Of a stretch of 64,000 nucleotides of DNA, positions 46,229-60,700 are shown piece by piece; the first letter of the stretch is position 1, and every line of letters starts with the position of its first letter. The notes beneath the pieces are model-generated. The model was given only the letters and a program-made list of their open reading frames with translations. It was not told the DNA's origin and searched no databases. Source of the DNA: Atrichornis clamosus (lineage: Eukaryota > Chordata > Aves > Passeriformes > Menuridae); contig WBMZ01008929.1 in assembly GCA_013400975.1 (NCBI GenBank), positions 62,217 to 126,216 of the forward strand, given 5' to 3'. The translations under genes and the position numbers were made by a program.

Positions 46229-49200
46229 CCTCTGTACAGAAAAACAGCACTGAAGAGCAGAGTCAGATGGGTCTTCTGGCTCAGCCGGGTCCTCTTCCTG
46301 CAGGTAGAGTGGTGTCTTAGGCCATAACTTGTGCAGTTAGTAAAGGAAGGAGAGAAAACTCACAGGAGGCGGGCATTACTGCTGTTCGTTGTCTTACCCC
46401 TGAAACAAGTAAGAAGGAATCTTCTGGGAAATAAAATTTAAAGCAAGTCTTTAAGTAAAAAGTTTAAAAGAAATAGAACGCATTCTTGTTAAGACATAGT
46501 GATCATACTTAGAAAAGTATGGCATTTTTTATCCATTGTATAGATGCACCAGCATTTATATGCATCTAGCATATAACTAGAACACATCTCTGATACTGAG
46601 AGGTATTACTTTCCCAGTAGAGAGGCTACCATCATTATTGACTTTGTACATCACTGCACTCAGAGTTAAATATTTGTATCCATTTCTTTAATGTTACAGT
46701 TACTGCTGCACTGGATAAAGCCCAAAACTTACCATACCAGTCTTAGAGCTGCCTAATTGAAGGGTAAATTTATGCTCCGTTCTATCTCTGTCAGATTATA
46801 TTCACCTTGCAAATGTACAGCACTCAGTGGTTACCTGTACAATGAGAAAGTCCTCTGTGCCTGGAGTCCTCTCACTATGGGATACTTTTCAGTACTTGGA
46901 GAAAGTCTCCCAGGACTCCTGTAAACTAGAAGAGCAGTTCCCAAAGATTTTTGAGTCACTGTTTATTCTCCACATTTCTGCAGACTGCAAGTTTATCATG
47001 TCCTCATGAGATGAAAACCAGCGTGGCTGCATTATGACAAGCACAGTGCTTCCTCCCGTGTCCCAAACCAGCTGTGGGTTACAGGCCATCAGCTCCTGCA
47101 CCAGCAGAGATCATGGACTAGAGACTGAGTGACCTAAAAAGGTGTTTGTTAAGGATCTGTGAAGGATTTTTTGAATACTTTTCTGTATGTGGGACCAAGG
47201 CATTTAATCTTTCACAAATTTTAGGATATCACGTCATCTGTTACATGTAAAACCAAGTTACATCATATATTTACGAAGTAGATATTAGGTCTAAAGAAAT
47301 GCAGCTCAAGGAGAAATTTGGAGCATGACTTGCTTTTAAGACTGGGTGTCATCCAGCTGAACAGCAGAAATTGCAAAATTAAATAAACAACTGTCAATTG
47401 CTCAAGATTTAAAAGTGCATATTAATAGATGTAGAAACTTGCAGCTCCTTACCTGATAGTTATCAGTCTCTAAGGATGCTCCCTTACCTCAGCAGAAGAA
47501 TGGAAATAGGAAGGGAGCAAACTAATTCACAGATTATTAGCTGAGAGAGAGAAGGCTGCAATAAACTGGAGTTGGCAGGAAAAGCCAGACTGCTAGGGGC
47601 TAAGAGACCATCTTTTCCTAATGTTTAAGGGCAGGAAAAAAGAAGCGAAAGCTGGGAGCTAGAAAGTACTCACATGTGCATATCAGGTGTCTGTAAGCCC
47701 AGATAATCAGAACATCAGCAGTAAGATTTAATGCTGAGACATTTTCAGAATTAGAGACTTTTAGTTGCTATCCTTTTTAAAGGACCACCCTATCAACACT
47801 GCTTTGAAAAAATAGAGGAGAGATATACCTATAACTCCATTTTAAATGTTTGTGTCCACCACCTTTTTCTTCCTGATTTCCTCTTTTTTCTTTTCATTCG
47901 CTGCCATCTTTTCTTTACCATTGACTTCTTGGATTTCCAAAATATATGTTTTCTTCCTTTGTCCACTTCAATACCACACAGCTAAAATTTCACTTTTCAC
48001 TTTTTCTTGAGTATTATAATTTGTTTTTTCCTTCTATCATTTATCCCTCCTTGCTTTTTATACTGTGTTAATCTTTCCTAATCATTCTTAACCTTCCCCT
48101 TTGTCTCACATCTCCTCCATACTGTAATTGAGACTCCAGAAGCTTCAGGTTTGAATGATGGAGGTTTGGTCATATTTGGAACAAGCATAAATACTGCAAG
48201 CATTAGGGCAGCTGGGATCAGGCTATTACATCTGGATGAGACATCCAAGTGCATGGAGAAAAGGGGATAAGCAATAGTAGTTTGAAGGGAGTGCAAAGGA
48301 GACCTCAAAACCCAAGGAGGAAGAAATGCAAGACATGACAGGACATCACATCCCAGAGTTTTGATATCATGAGCTGGAGGTGTGGGAGGAATGCTGGAGA
48401 AGTACTTTATGAACACTGCAGGTGGGCTTCAGTAGGACAGACTTTCAGGAGGAACTCAAAGGTACAAAACTTCAATGGCATGAAAGTCACACAGCTCTCA
48501 GCCAGCATACCATGAACAGGGCATGAGGAAATACGGCCCTGATGGCCTCCTCTGCAGCATTATCACTCTCGTAAGACAGCGGGATATTGCACATATACAG
48601 CAGAGCTTTACATGTGAGCAGGTTTTGACACAGGGTTTCTCAGACGGGAGCTCTGCTCTACCACCCACGTTCTCCTGTACCTGCTGTGGCAAACACACTT
48701 CCCATCACTCACATGGTGCAACATGTAGTCGCACAAATGAATAGCTCACTTCACTCAGAATGTTTGCAATAATCTCTTTTTTGATCACTCTTTGTGCTAC
48801 AGAACAGTACAAAGTGCTACTGCCAACCATCCCATTAGCTTCTGCTTCTTCAGTGACACTCGCTCAATAGGACTGCCCGAGTTCTCACATGCCTCGTGAG
48901 GAGTTAAAGAATCCCACTGCTGCTTTCCTTAGGTTCCTGTGGTCTGAGTCACCTCACTGAGCTCTTCATGCATCTTTGTGATAATCGGAAGGGCTGGGGC
49001 AAAGGTGCAATTGCATGCTAATCCCTTCACTTACCTATAGATAATGAATAGGTAAGAAGGAAAAGACAGACACAGAAAAGATGCAAAACATATTAATTAC
49101 AACTAAGGAGGTCAGCATGTTAGTAACTCCTATTACCACATCTACCAAGAGTTTTATCTTAAAAAATGTTTAGGAAAAATCATGTTAACTCCTGCTGGTG

Positions 49201-51498
49201 CTAGCACTATGATAGAGCATAGGCCTATATTTTTGCAGTGCTTCTCTCCCCTCTGGTTTGTTTCCTTCCTTGAAGGGATAATTCCATGAAGTCACTCCTC
49301 TTTCCTGTAAAATGGGACACTCCCAACCTGCAAAACCAAAAAGCGCTTTTAAATGCCCACATCTGCAGCTGTTACCTACATTCTTTCAATGCCTCAGTAC
49401 AGCCCAGAGTCAGAGCACAGGAAACAAACCCCATTAAAAGCTGAACCAGAACAAAACAATGCCAGCAGACAAAGCCACACAAAACCTCCATGCTGGCCTG
49501 CAAGGACTGATGACAAGGATCTTCTGCAAGTGTTCAGCTGGGAGGTGGGACAGGCACCCTGGCAGGTGCAGCAGAACATGCATCAGTGGCACACCAGCAG
49601 TAAATGAGGCTTCCCACTGTTAAACCAGCAAACAAGAAAACATCCAGGGAAGCAAAGGGGTATAGTTAAATGCAGGGATGGGAAGGCTCCTTGAAATTTG
49701 GTGTCATCAAAGGACTTGGATGGCAGTGGTAGGAACCTCATTTGCAGGTCTTGAAAGTGCCTGAAACCTCAGCTGTAAAAATGGGCAGTTGGGAGAAGTA
49801 TCAAACGCATGTGTCACACCAAATGGGGTTGTCATAATGATAATCAGGGAAGTCTGGGAGGGAGTTAGAGCTGGGACAGAGGAGAGGCAATGCCAAGAGG
49901 GACAAGATGACTCAGCAATGGAGATCACAGAGAGGGGAGCCCTTGATGAGCACCAGTAAGTATACAGCCATTTCAGCACACTAGAGGTTTGAACACAGGC
50001 TGCAAAGGTGTGAGGGCCTGGAAAAGCAGCCAGGCTAAGGACACAGCACCCCCGAGGGGGCTGAGGTCATTGGAGGTGAGAATGGGAGACTAAAGACAAC
50101 AAAGGACAGAGGAAGACAAGGCATAAAGGAATACTTGAATGAAGAGAGACAGAATATGATGGCAAGAGGAAAGATAATTTTTCAGCATTTTAGAGGTAAT
50201 ATTTAATATTGAATTAATTATTTTTTCTATTTTGGCTATGATTCATTATTCATAGCTCTGTGTTTGCCAATACATATTACTTCAGCACAGATAAGTTGCT
50301 GCATTTCATTTAAATTTGAAGTAATTAGGCAGCCGATACTGACTTAAGCATATCTTTATTTTAGATTAGTATCTTTGTTGTAATGAAACAGGTTTACATA
50401 GTATTTGTCTTATTAAAATCCTTCCTAAAGTAAATAATTATTTTGGTCTTCATCTCAAAAAATAAGCAGTTTCAGCAAATTACCTTGTGCTATTTATAGT
50501 AGTTGCATATATCCTATGTTGCTTTCAGACAGGCAGGCACTGACAAATCATGAAATTACCCATGGATATTAGTGTAAAGCTCTAAGTTTGCTTTCTGACC
50601 ATAAAATCTATCTCTCAGTTTTTGATGTTTTAATTCTCACAGCATCCCATCTTATAATAACAAGTGATATGTTGCTGACATACAAGTGATATATGATATG
50701 ACAATAATGTGAAAACCACTGAAATTAACAGGACATGGACACTGAGCTGTATCCTCTAAATATCACGAGTGTTCAGTGAAAAGCAAAACACTGGATTAGG
50801 TACTCGTACCTGCACTGAAAGAGCCGATCCTGACTCACAATATGGTTTGAAACCGTCATTTCCAAGAGATTTCAAAAAATGAATATTGCTGGTATAATAA
50901 AACTTCTGAATTCAGAAGTATAGAAAATGTGTATTTTTCACGTGAAATCTCAGATTATCCTTTATCTTTAGCTTGGCATGTTATTTCTAACAAAATTTCT
51001 TGCTGACATTATGGGAAATTATAGTTTTCATGTTCTTTGAAATTGTCCACATTTATTATGTATTTTTCTGTTGCACTAGATTTGGAATAAATTAAATTTC
51101 TCTAGCTGTTTTCACATTCAGCTTCTAGTAGTGTAGCAAATTTTGAAAGAATTTGTATTGCTGTTTCAGATTCATGCATTTAAAAATCTTGTTGATAATC
51201 CCCGTATTTCCTAATTTTTAATGTACTGCATGTACACGTATATGCATGAAAAAAAAAGTTCAACAGCAGTGAAATCCAACATTAAAAAAGCACAAATCTA
51301 ATCATTATTTTCTTTGATTGGTTTATCTAGGATTGCCTGGTGGTAGAGAGGAACCACAGGCTGAGATACCTCTGTACTTTCCAAAGTCTACTTTGAACTG
51401 CTCATTTACAGACAGGTCTTGATTCTTCTCCAGGACCAAAAAAAAAAAAAACCAAACCGAAAAAACATGCCCATATCTTTCTGAAACTCAGGGGAGTG

Positions 51499-51504
51499 TT
51501 TATT
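51499..51504 (-). terminator. AATAAA overlapping gene C stop codon
   Basis: The minus strand reads AAAAAATAAAC, so a canonical polyadenylation hexamer overlaps the TAA stop. If used, the 3' UTR would be only about 20 bases. Further AATAAA copies downstream (for example near 51051) may be the real signal. Confidence 0.3.
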
Positions 51505-51708
51505 TTTTGCACCGTCGTTTCTGGTCTATGGCTGAATTCAAAGCCTGAAGGATCAGATGTTGGTTGTTCTGAATGTTGTAGCTGGTCAGTTCTATCAGTT
51601 TGTCAAACTCCTCCCCTGTGTAGGTAAAGCTGTTTAAGCAGTAGGGAGAAAAAATGGTGGAAACGTCCACGTTGCCCTGTGCCGTCTCAGCAGGGCTGCG
51701 CTCCACAC
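51500..51708 (-). CDS. PLA2G4E-like: Gene C exon: C-terminus and stop
   Basis: 209 bp, phase 1 in, acceptor TTATTTGTCAG, stop TAA (51502-51500). Reads [16 protein letters not shown], then [19 protein letters not shown], ending [14 protein letters not shown] matches mammalian PLA2G4E exactly. The tail is basic, as in gene B. Confidence 0.96.
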
Positions 51709-54700
51709 CTGACAAATAAAGAAAGGTCATCAGTGGGATATAGATATGGTTCCACCTCCCACTTTCCAGGTGGGGCACAACCTTAGTCCTAGCTCCCTTG
51801 ACATCTGTGTTTCTCTCCCATGGGAGGCACAGCAGCAGAGGGAGGAAATCACGGTAATCCATGTCCCCCATCCCACAGCCAAAGGGCAGCTACGTAAGGG
51901 GAGGACCATCCCATGGCTTACCAGGCTCTTTATATTTTCTGAAGGAGTCATTCACCAGTGGGAAAAACACCACAGTCGGTGCCTCTGGACTCTCTGTGTC
52001 TTCAAAGATGTAGCACTCCTTTAGATTTTTCTTTTCTTCTTCACTCATGTGGATTTTGGGAAATGGGATTCCCTGCTTTTGGAAGTACTTGGAGGCTTCT
52101 TCCAAAGGCTGAATTCAAACATTAAAAAAAGGTCAGAACCCCACCACTTTTCCTAATGAACAAAGCATCCATCAGAAGACCTTCCCAAAGCTATGGGAGC
52201 AGGGTTCACTGTCAATATTTCATCTGTCCTTGTCTCTTACGTGAGATATTAAGTACTAGCTATTAACAGAACAACAGTTCAATACAGCCTCCAACTTGCT
52301 CTCCTGATTGTTGTTCTACCTTCTCCTTCTTCTCATCAGCCTATATCTACCAGATAGGTAAGATGTTCACAGCTGTGGAAAGGGTGACCTAGCAGCTTAG
52401 AACACAGAAAGATGCCTCTTCTTGAGAAAATCCTGAAGTGAGTAAACAGACAAGAATTTGAAATAGTACGTTTTTAAATGCAGATTCACACAAGTACAAA
52501 TATTTTGTCTTGACATGAAGTATTTCAAAGCCTCAACTATCTTAGATGACTTAGGATGGTTCTGAAAAGTGATGTAAGCAAACAATGATCTGGGAACAAA
52601 GTGTTAACTGGAATGTTAATCTTGCAGGTGTGTAAGAAATTTTTGAAAATAGGATTTTTCTTCCTGAGTGGTTGGCATGAATGAAAATTTTAGTCTTCAA
52701 GAATTTCTGTCTTATCCATATCTAGTAATAGAAACTACAGGCCAGGTTATTAGTTGGTATTTGAAACAGCAGATATGGTGTCAAACGAAAATTCTTTTCC
52801 ACAATTTGGAAAAAACAATGAAAACATCCAGTTACTGTTCTAAAGACAACTTGACAAATTACTTCTGATGATACAGCATGTGGATAACTTTAGATGGACA
52901 CATCTAAACACAACATAACAAAAACGAGTTCATCACTGATAGCATTAGTACCAGATAAACACTCCAATGAGTGTAGCTTTGATAGCCATATCAAGATGAC
53001 AGGAGCACACAGGTCTAGGAGACAGAATTTAGCTATTTGAGAGTTAATGCAAATAAAATATTTTAAAAACTGATACTACTTCTGTTCTCAGGGGATTTGC
53101 CATGGTTTACCAGCATCACTTGAGAGACCTAGGCACCTGAACAGGGAGCTGCAGACCAAGAATGCTTTTCTCCCAGAATCAGTTTATTCTACATAGATTA
53201 TACTGAATCTTTAGGAGTTAGGGAGGGCTAAAAGGGCTAAAAGGCAGCAGTCGTTATCAAAGAGAATAGAGTGGTTTTCACACCAAGGTCTGTGATCCAG
53301 AAGAATAGTTTAAGTGCAGGACAACATCCACTTTCCTCTCTGGCCTCATGAGTGGTGGATAGCTGATATCGATATATCCCGCCGTGTCTGCCAGGCACAA
53401 GAACTCTGCTGTTTCTGTCAGCTGGTTGGGGAAATTCTCTAGTACTGTATCTAAAACGAAATATTCATTACAATGAGTGATTCACTGAAGAAATAGTGTA
53501 TCTGTTGTCTGACTAATAAGGAAAAATTGGAAAAAATGCCTCTTGGCTCTCCGTTACATTTGCTTTCCAAGACCCTGATACACTACAGAAGTTCACCCCT
53601 GACACATAAAAGAAAGATCTGTTCAAGGTAAAAAGAGAGTTCTTTCACTTTTCATGTTGTTCTTTTTCCACTCCAAATGAGCACTAATTTTCTTTCCCTG
53701 CAGTCAAGGGAATTCCTGAAGCTGATTTGACAGTATGAAATTTAAATAGTTATCTGGAAATATTTGTTTCCAAATGTACATCTGCCTTCTCTTCGCTAAT
53801 GGAAACACCAACCGTCTAAGAAGGCAAAAAACAATATTCGAGGATGTTTACCTTTCCATATACAGAAGTTTTTGCTCTGCAGGTATTCATTGTGCAGCTG
53901 GAACCCCTTCAGGAAGTTGTAGAACTTTGAAACCATCACCCGCTCTGTCAGGATCCGCCGAATGATGCCCATGATGCCACATTCAGGGGTAACTAAGTAA
54001 GTCTCCAAGTCATGTCTCCTGTCTGGTGGAGAAGGCTCTTCTCCTGAAGGACAGAGGAGGTGAACAGATTGCTGTTTTGATACAGTTCTTTGCAATACTT
54101 AAAATAATATCTCACATTAGCTAGAGAAAAGAAGATCCTAATAAGGCATGGCAACATACAATTAAATCAACGTCAAAGAAGGAATAAGAAGAAAATCAAT
54201 CTTCAGTAAAGTGTATTCCATGAAAAACAAAGTCAGAGTGGCAACAAACTTGCTAAAGCAGGAAAAAGTGATCTACTCTTTGGTAGAACCAATAGGTCAA
54301 TTCCCTGTGTGAAGATCAGTGTAGGTTCAGAATCTGGGCCTGTTCCTTTCAAAATTAACACAAACCAGCTTTGCAAAACAAAACAAAACAACAAAAAAAA
54401 AGTTGTCAAGAGACATAGACATCCACAAAATAGCAGAGAAAAAGGGTTGTGCTAAACAGCACCTCATGAGATTGGGAAAGAAAGCCAATGACTTTCTACC
54501 ACATGCCTTTATTGAGCTTAAGGCTCTGCAACACTTGTGTGGAGAAAGTGATGGAAAGCCCATAAACCAAACTCACTAACTGCATTTGAACACAGGAAGG
54601 ACAACCAACACCTCTAAGGAAAACACAGGTTTACAACAAGATCAAAGAAAATTGAAATGGAGTTGCATTTAATTGATATATTCAGGTCTTCAACAACAAC

Positions 54701-57700
54701 AGATGAAAAGCACCAGCTGCTGAGGCAGACAGAGAACACGGCACTGAGGTGTTTGTTACAACATGAAGGTTCACCAAAGGGCCCCTGGCAAAGACAATCT
54801 GTTTGAAACCTTCAGTAGTTTTATATTTGCATAAATTCAGTCTAAAGAAGATGCATGGAAATAATATTGAAATAATATTGCTATAAATAAATTCAGAGGG
54901 GAAACTTGGTTAGATAGAGCTGACAACATGAAACCTCAGGATTTACGAGGCAAGAGATAAAACAGAAACAGAAATATAACTAACCAATATCAACAGTCCT
55001 GTGCTGGGTGCACCTCAGTGAGCGCCTTTGTGTAGGATCTGATGAATGCCAGGCATCCAAGAGGTTGTAGGAAAAGACATTGCTCCATAGGCCTGTGGAA
55101 TGGTAGAGAACAGGAAAACTTCTTCAGAAACACTCTAATGGAAAATATCCCTTAAAAAAAAAAATATCTCTCAGCTTTGCAAGGGGTGGGGGAAAGCCTT
55201 AAGGCTTCCAAATTATCACCAAAAACTATATGAAGTTCTTTTCAGCAACTAGCATTCTGTCCTCAAAAAGGAGCCTAAGTAGTTTAGAACACTGTGTGAG
55301 ACCTTCAGCCGCTGTAATTCATTGCCACATACAAACCAACATACTCCATCCTATAAGTAACCATGCCATTTCCTGTAAAATAAGGCTCTGGTCAACAAAG
55401 TATGTCATATACATGTGGATACTCAGTTAAAGGTTTGGAAGCTGCTCCTGGACTGTCAAGAGTTAAACAGTTAGAGCACAATTTGTGTCTGCGGAAAAGT
55501 TGTCTAATACAAGACACCTTTGCCGTCCCTCTAAGATTTCTCTTTGCACAAAGTCTTTTGAGAGAAACTCTTCTCCCTCTATTTGTTATTCTCATCCCCA
55601 TAGTGCTTCTTCCACTTTTACTCTCCCACGTAAAAGAACATTTTAAAATGTCTCCACAGTGCAGACATCTCCAAAAGTCTCTTGGATCTTGAAAAGCATC
55701 TCTTTATCCACAGCTCTGCCACAGGCCCCAAGAGGAGCTCTGCCAAAGAAGGCAATGCTGTGCTTTGCCTTGAAATCTCTACTTTTGCGAAGTGAAAGCT
55801 TCGCAAAAGCCATACACTGGAAAGGATGCAATAATTTGAGTTACACAATACAATAATTGTTAATTCCATAAATTGTTAACAGAAATACAATTCCCTTTTA
55901 AACCTGGCTTGTTTGTGGAGTGGGACAGAAAGCCAAGGGCCTTCTGCTTCACAGGAAGTCCTCGTAAGAATAGACTCACATAAGAAATGTTAGAAATGCA
56001 TAATTAAGAAATCAGATTGGGACTCTCTGGCTCTACATTTAGCTGGCAACCAGAGTTATTTGCACATAATTACCGTCCAGTTTCTCTCAGGAAACCTGCA
56101 GCTTGAGAAGCTTCTATCCAACCCTGCTGTGAGAAGGCAACTCCTCTGGTTTCTCCTGTCTTCTCTTGGTGTCTTCTCATTCCATAACTCTTCCGGCTCC
56201 CTCAGCCCTAGGAGTTACACTCTGTTCCTGCATTTTAATGTCTTTCAAACACTGTTGTCTCCCAAGAACTTGGTTATAATTACATAGCAATGCTGCCGTA
56301 ACCTCTTGCACTGAATTTTCTTTGTACCTATATTTGCTGAAGTAAGAACTGTGAAGAGGGACAGTATCTTTTACTAGGCTGATGGAGTTGAAGAGAGCAG
56401 ACAAGCTCTTGTGCACTCCAGCCTTTCCTCTGGAAACCTGAGGGTCTTGTATCCCCATAAGCTCATCTAGTCTTTCCAGCTCTAGCACTGCTCTTATAAA
56501 AGGCCTTTCCTCTCTCTGCAAATGACACCTTGCTTTCATCCTTAAACTATCATACCATAACTAACAGTACATTTTCATTGTAACCCAAGCGGGCATTGCA
56601 CACAGTATCACTAGATGGCAACATTGCTTCAACTCTCCACCTTATCCTTTATAACGATACACCTGTGGCTGTGGGATCAGCAGGCTCAGATGCTGTTGAG
56701 AACAGAGCTCAGCCCAGGCTGGATGTGTTGGGTGTGCTTTCTACCTGGCCAGCTGGGGTATGAACACACTACCCCACTGCTACTGAGGAACAGCAACGGA
56801 GGCACAACATTCCCAGAAGGAGGCTCCATAGTCCCACCTAACTCTGTGATCCACCTCCTATCTCTAACACTCAGCACAGAGTGCTTAATGGAAGAGGAAA
56901 AGGAAGGCATGAAGGGATTTCTTCTCCAATGTACTCTCTGGCATCTCAAGGTACTGGATTTGGAACTTCCAGTGCTGGTGGCTGCATCTGAACACGCTGT
57001 TTCAGAGCCACCAGTAGGATTTACCCTGCATGAATTTTCGGGCCTATTCATACTCCTGGATCCTGTGTTATCTCATGAACCTTCTCCCTCTTTTCCTAAC
57101 TCACAACATCACTAAAAGCTCTAAGCATAGCTAATAAAGCTCTGAGATCTAGTGCTTGTGTGACTAAGCACAACCTTTTTTTCTCATGCCCAACTATTAT
57201 CTCATGATTCTAGATGACTCCTGCATAATACAGATATGCACAACTGCTCTGAACAACAAATAAGGAATACCACATGGTGTTCCTGGTTGTATGGATTTTT
57301 CACTTTATAAATAAACCATTTTTTACTGGTATCCTTGGTGTCCTCTTGTGTGCTGTGGGTATTTACATGTAAAATATCTGTTGTTCAGGGTTTAAGAACA
57401 AATGGACTCATCTGCAGACAACTTCATCCCAGAGAAGCAAAGTACAAAGGGGTGTAGTAGAGAGTTCCAGTATAATGTAAAATTAAAAACAGAATTGCGT
57501 AAAAACTGCAAAGTTGTTTTTCATATATTACTGGGTGCTACCCACTTTACTGAAGTAAGGATGATAAATTTCACTAATTTATCACGGTAGCAAAATTACA
57601 AAGCATTTAGAATACTATTAAACTTGCAAAAATATCAGTAGTAGTTCAGAAGACTAGTTGAAATTGCCGTATTTTATAACAGACTCAGTAACAACTTTGC

Positions 57701-60700
57701 TTTGTCTTATAAGACCTTTGATTTGATTTAAAATTTGATTTTAAAGTTTCAGTTTCAGAATATAAAAGTTTTGGGTGTGCTGGTTGGTTCAAAATGGACC
57801 AAACCTCTTCAAGCAGCCCTGAAACTTCAGGCATGAGCATCACTATTCAAGACAAAAGCAACAGCGAATAGTATGATTTGTAATTTCCTCTCAGTATTTT
57901 TAGCCCATCTCCATTCTCTAAGGAATTCAGTCAGAGGTGAGAACAATATGGTGTACAACTGGTTTCAGTCCTGCAAGACGCACGGCACTGGTTGCAATAT
58001 GTAGGGCTGCATTATATTAAAAATAAAGTACATTTTTATGCAATTCCAATTTTTGCAATGGAGCACATCACCTTTCATGAAACAGATGCGGGACTCAGGG
58101 AGCTTCTTCATCAGGCGACCCATGAAGAACTCACTGCCAAAATCCTCTGCACGAATGAAGGCACCGTATTTTAAGAACCCGACCTCATAAGGAGTGAACT
58201 CCACCCATTCTGCAGAGACGCAAACCAAACTTTTAAATCTCAATCTTATCCCTACTTCCCTGCAGGAAGGGCTCTGAAAAGGCAAAAAAGCAGCTGCAGG
58301 ACAAAGCCTATTAGAGGGGTGACCACAGACTGGCCTTCCTCAGGGGAAAGGGTATGAATCAACTGGTTTCAGCCACTTATTCAGTAATGTTTCCCAGTCT
58401 TGCTCATTTAGAACTTTCCAGTGACCATCTCCAGATGGAGCATGAGTGAAGTTTATACCAAAAGGGGTCAGCCTAAGTTACCCCACATGTGGAGCTAAGA
58501 CTTGGGAGTACCCTGGCTGTCCATAAACACCTCCCCAAAATTTCTCCTGCCCTGCAGAAGATGAGCTCCTCCTATAGCCTAGACACAAAGTCTAGAAATG
58601 GAAAAGGAAGTTATGGAGGAAAAGAAACTGTTTATAAATGCTATGGTTCAGCAGTAAAAGCTGTTGCAGTGCATGCAGTAACTGATAATGCAGATCATTT
58701 TAACAAAATGAGCCCATTTTTGAACATCACCTTTGAACTCTGAAAGGCTGTAGTCTTCTTTGATGTTGAGGATCATGTAGATAGGCAGGGGATTTTGACC
58801 CTGACACAATGCCTGTTGCTCATCTGAGAGTTTGTGGTTATTTTTCTGTGAATTGACGAAAGACAAAGCCAAATCAAGGGACCCTCTTGGCACAGTCCGT
58901 GGTCTGCCAAGACTATTGCAAAATAAATACCTGTTTCCCTCTTAAAATCAGTCAAGAGAATAAGGAAATTATGTCCAAACATTTTTTTAACCAAAGAGTG
59001 ATCTAAACATTTACACATCCATATAGGCTTATTTAATTACAGGTAGAGTTGAAGGATGTCTTTTGGAAAAATGTTTTCCTGTTCTTCTCAGTAAATACAT
59101 CCACTTTGCATGGATATTAAAGTTCTCACAGGTGAGAACAGAGGAAAAATAACCAAGAGCAGGACTCTGCAGTTAGGTTCTCAGATACTCATACCTGTAG
59201 AAGTGGACATAGATTTTCTGCTCTACAGAACACCCCTTGGGCTGCTAATTATGCATTAAGAGATACGTGGAAGCAAAATTCCCAGCAAGTTTGCAGAGAA
59301 CACTAAGTTGAGTGGGTGAGTTCATCTGCTTGAGGGTAGGAAGCCTCTAAAGGGGAACCTGGACAGGCTGGATTGATGGACCAAGAACAATGGCATGAAG
59401 GTTCAACAAAGTGAAGTGTCAGGTCCTGCCCTTAGGTCACAACGACCCCATGCAGCACTACAGGATAGGGGAGGAGCGGCTGGAACGCTGCCCAGCAGAA
59501 AAGGACCTGGGGGTGCTGGTCAACAGCAGCTGACAGCAGCCAGTGTGTGCCCAGGTGGCCAAGAAGGTCAATGGCATCCTGGCCTGTATCAGCTATAGTG
59601 TGGCCAGCAGGACCAGGACAGTGATTGTCACCCTCTGCTCAAGACTGTGTGTCCAGCTTTGGGGCTCTCACTACAAGAAGGACACTGAGGTGCTGGAGCG
59701 AGTCCAGAGAAGGCCAACAGAGCTGGGGAAGGGTCCAGAGAAAAAGTCTTACAAGGATCAGCTGAAGGAGCTGGCATTGATTAGCCTGGAGAAAAGAAGG
59801 CTCTGGGGAGAACTTATCACTCTCTACAGCTACCTGAAAGGAGGTCATAGACAAGTGGGGGTTGCTCTTCTTTCAAGTAACAAGTGATAAGAGAAGAGGA
59901 AATGGACTCAAGTTGTGCCAGGAGAGGTTTAAATTGGACATTAGAAAAAATTGCTTCACTGAAAGACTGGTCAGCATTGGAACAGGTTCCCCAGCAAAGT
60001 GGTAGAATCACCACCTGTGACAGTGTTCAAAACATGTGTAGATGTAGCACCTGGAGACATGGGTTAGCAGTGAACATGACAGTGACAGGATAATGGCTGG
60101 ACTCAGAGGTCTTTTCCCACCTTTACAATTCTAAAACCCCTTTGTTAGGCAGAGAAATCATCTGCTGGATAACACTGCCATACTCTCAGGCTAGCATCTG
60201 TCCCTGGAGCTTCATTTCCCTTACAACAGTATTCAGTAGCTGTTAGAGAAAACATAGGGAAAAAGCTACCCCATCGTCTAATGCTTTTTCAAGCAGAAGT
60301 CCCCAAAAATCAACGCTAGAGATTCGGTATCCCTCTTGTTTCCGCAGTTTTAGCTCCTTTGCATAGTATTTCAAGCTCTCCAGGGAAAAGCAGCTTAGCT
60401 TGCACTTGGTCATATGTCTGCGGACTTCACCAATCAATCTTGATAAATCCATGTGTGACCAATCAGCGCTCTGATACAAATGTGACAAAGTCCTGGGAAA
60501 AGAAAGGGAGTGCATTGTCATATGCTAGAGAAACTTTCACTTTTTAGACTTAGATTTAAGGTCCAGATCAAATGAACTAGCTGAGCTTCATTAAAAACAT
60601 CTTTTGGGCTCAGTTTCTTATTGAAAAGATTTTTTAATTTAGAGGACTCTCCCAAATCACTAGTGAAACCTGAGGACTTGCAAAAAGTCCCTCCTTGCTG

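Larger units (their letters stand above)
43891..51499. other. Region between gene B and gene C
   Basis: It should hold gene B's promoter and any upstream non-coding exon, and gene C's 3' UTR. A GC-rich patch at about 44060-44650 is a promoter candidate, but I see no clear element in it. A duplicated segment with the one undetermined base lies at 46031-46123. Elsewhere AT-rich sequence without supported genes. A GTGAGT donor preceded by ATGCCCGCC occurs near 46370. Confidence 0.45.

Noticed and set aside
46230..46297. Possible acidic upstream exon of gene B reading EEDPAEPEDPSDSAL
   Set aside because: It has an AG acceptor and a GT donor, but its exit phase (2) does not fit the phase 1 entry of the repeat exon, and no paralog supports it.
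46160..46320. Solitary LTR with a TATA box
   Set aside because: TATAAATA is present, but no TG/CA termini or target-site duplication could be defined, so only the TATA element is listed at low confidence.
46360..46385. ATGCCCGCCTCCT followed by a GTGAGT donor as first exon of gene B
   Set aside because: Joining it to the repeat exon gives TGA at the junction, so it could at most be a non-coding leader.
56615..57115. Plus-strand open frame of 166 codons in a gene C intron
   Set aside because: No recognisable domain, no splice context, composition like ordinary intron, and a comparable frame is also open on the other strand.
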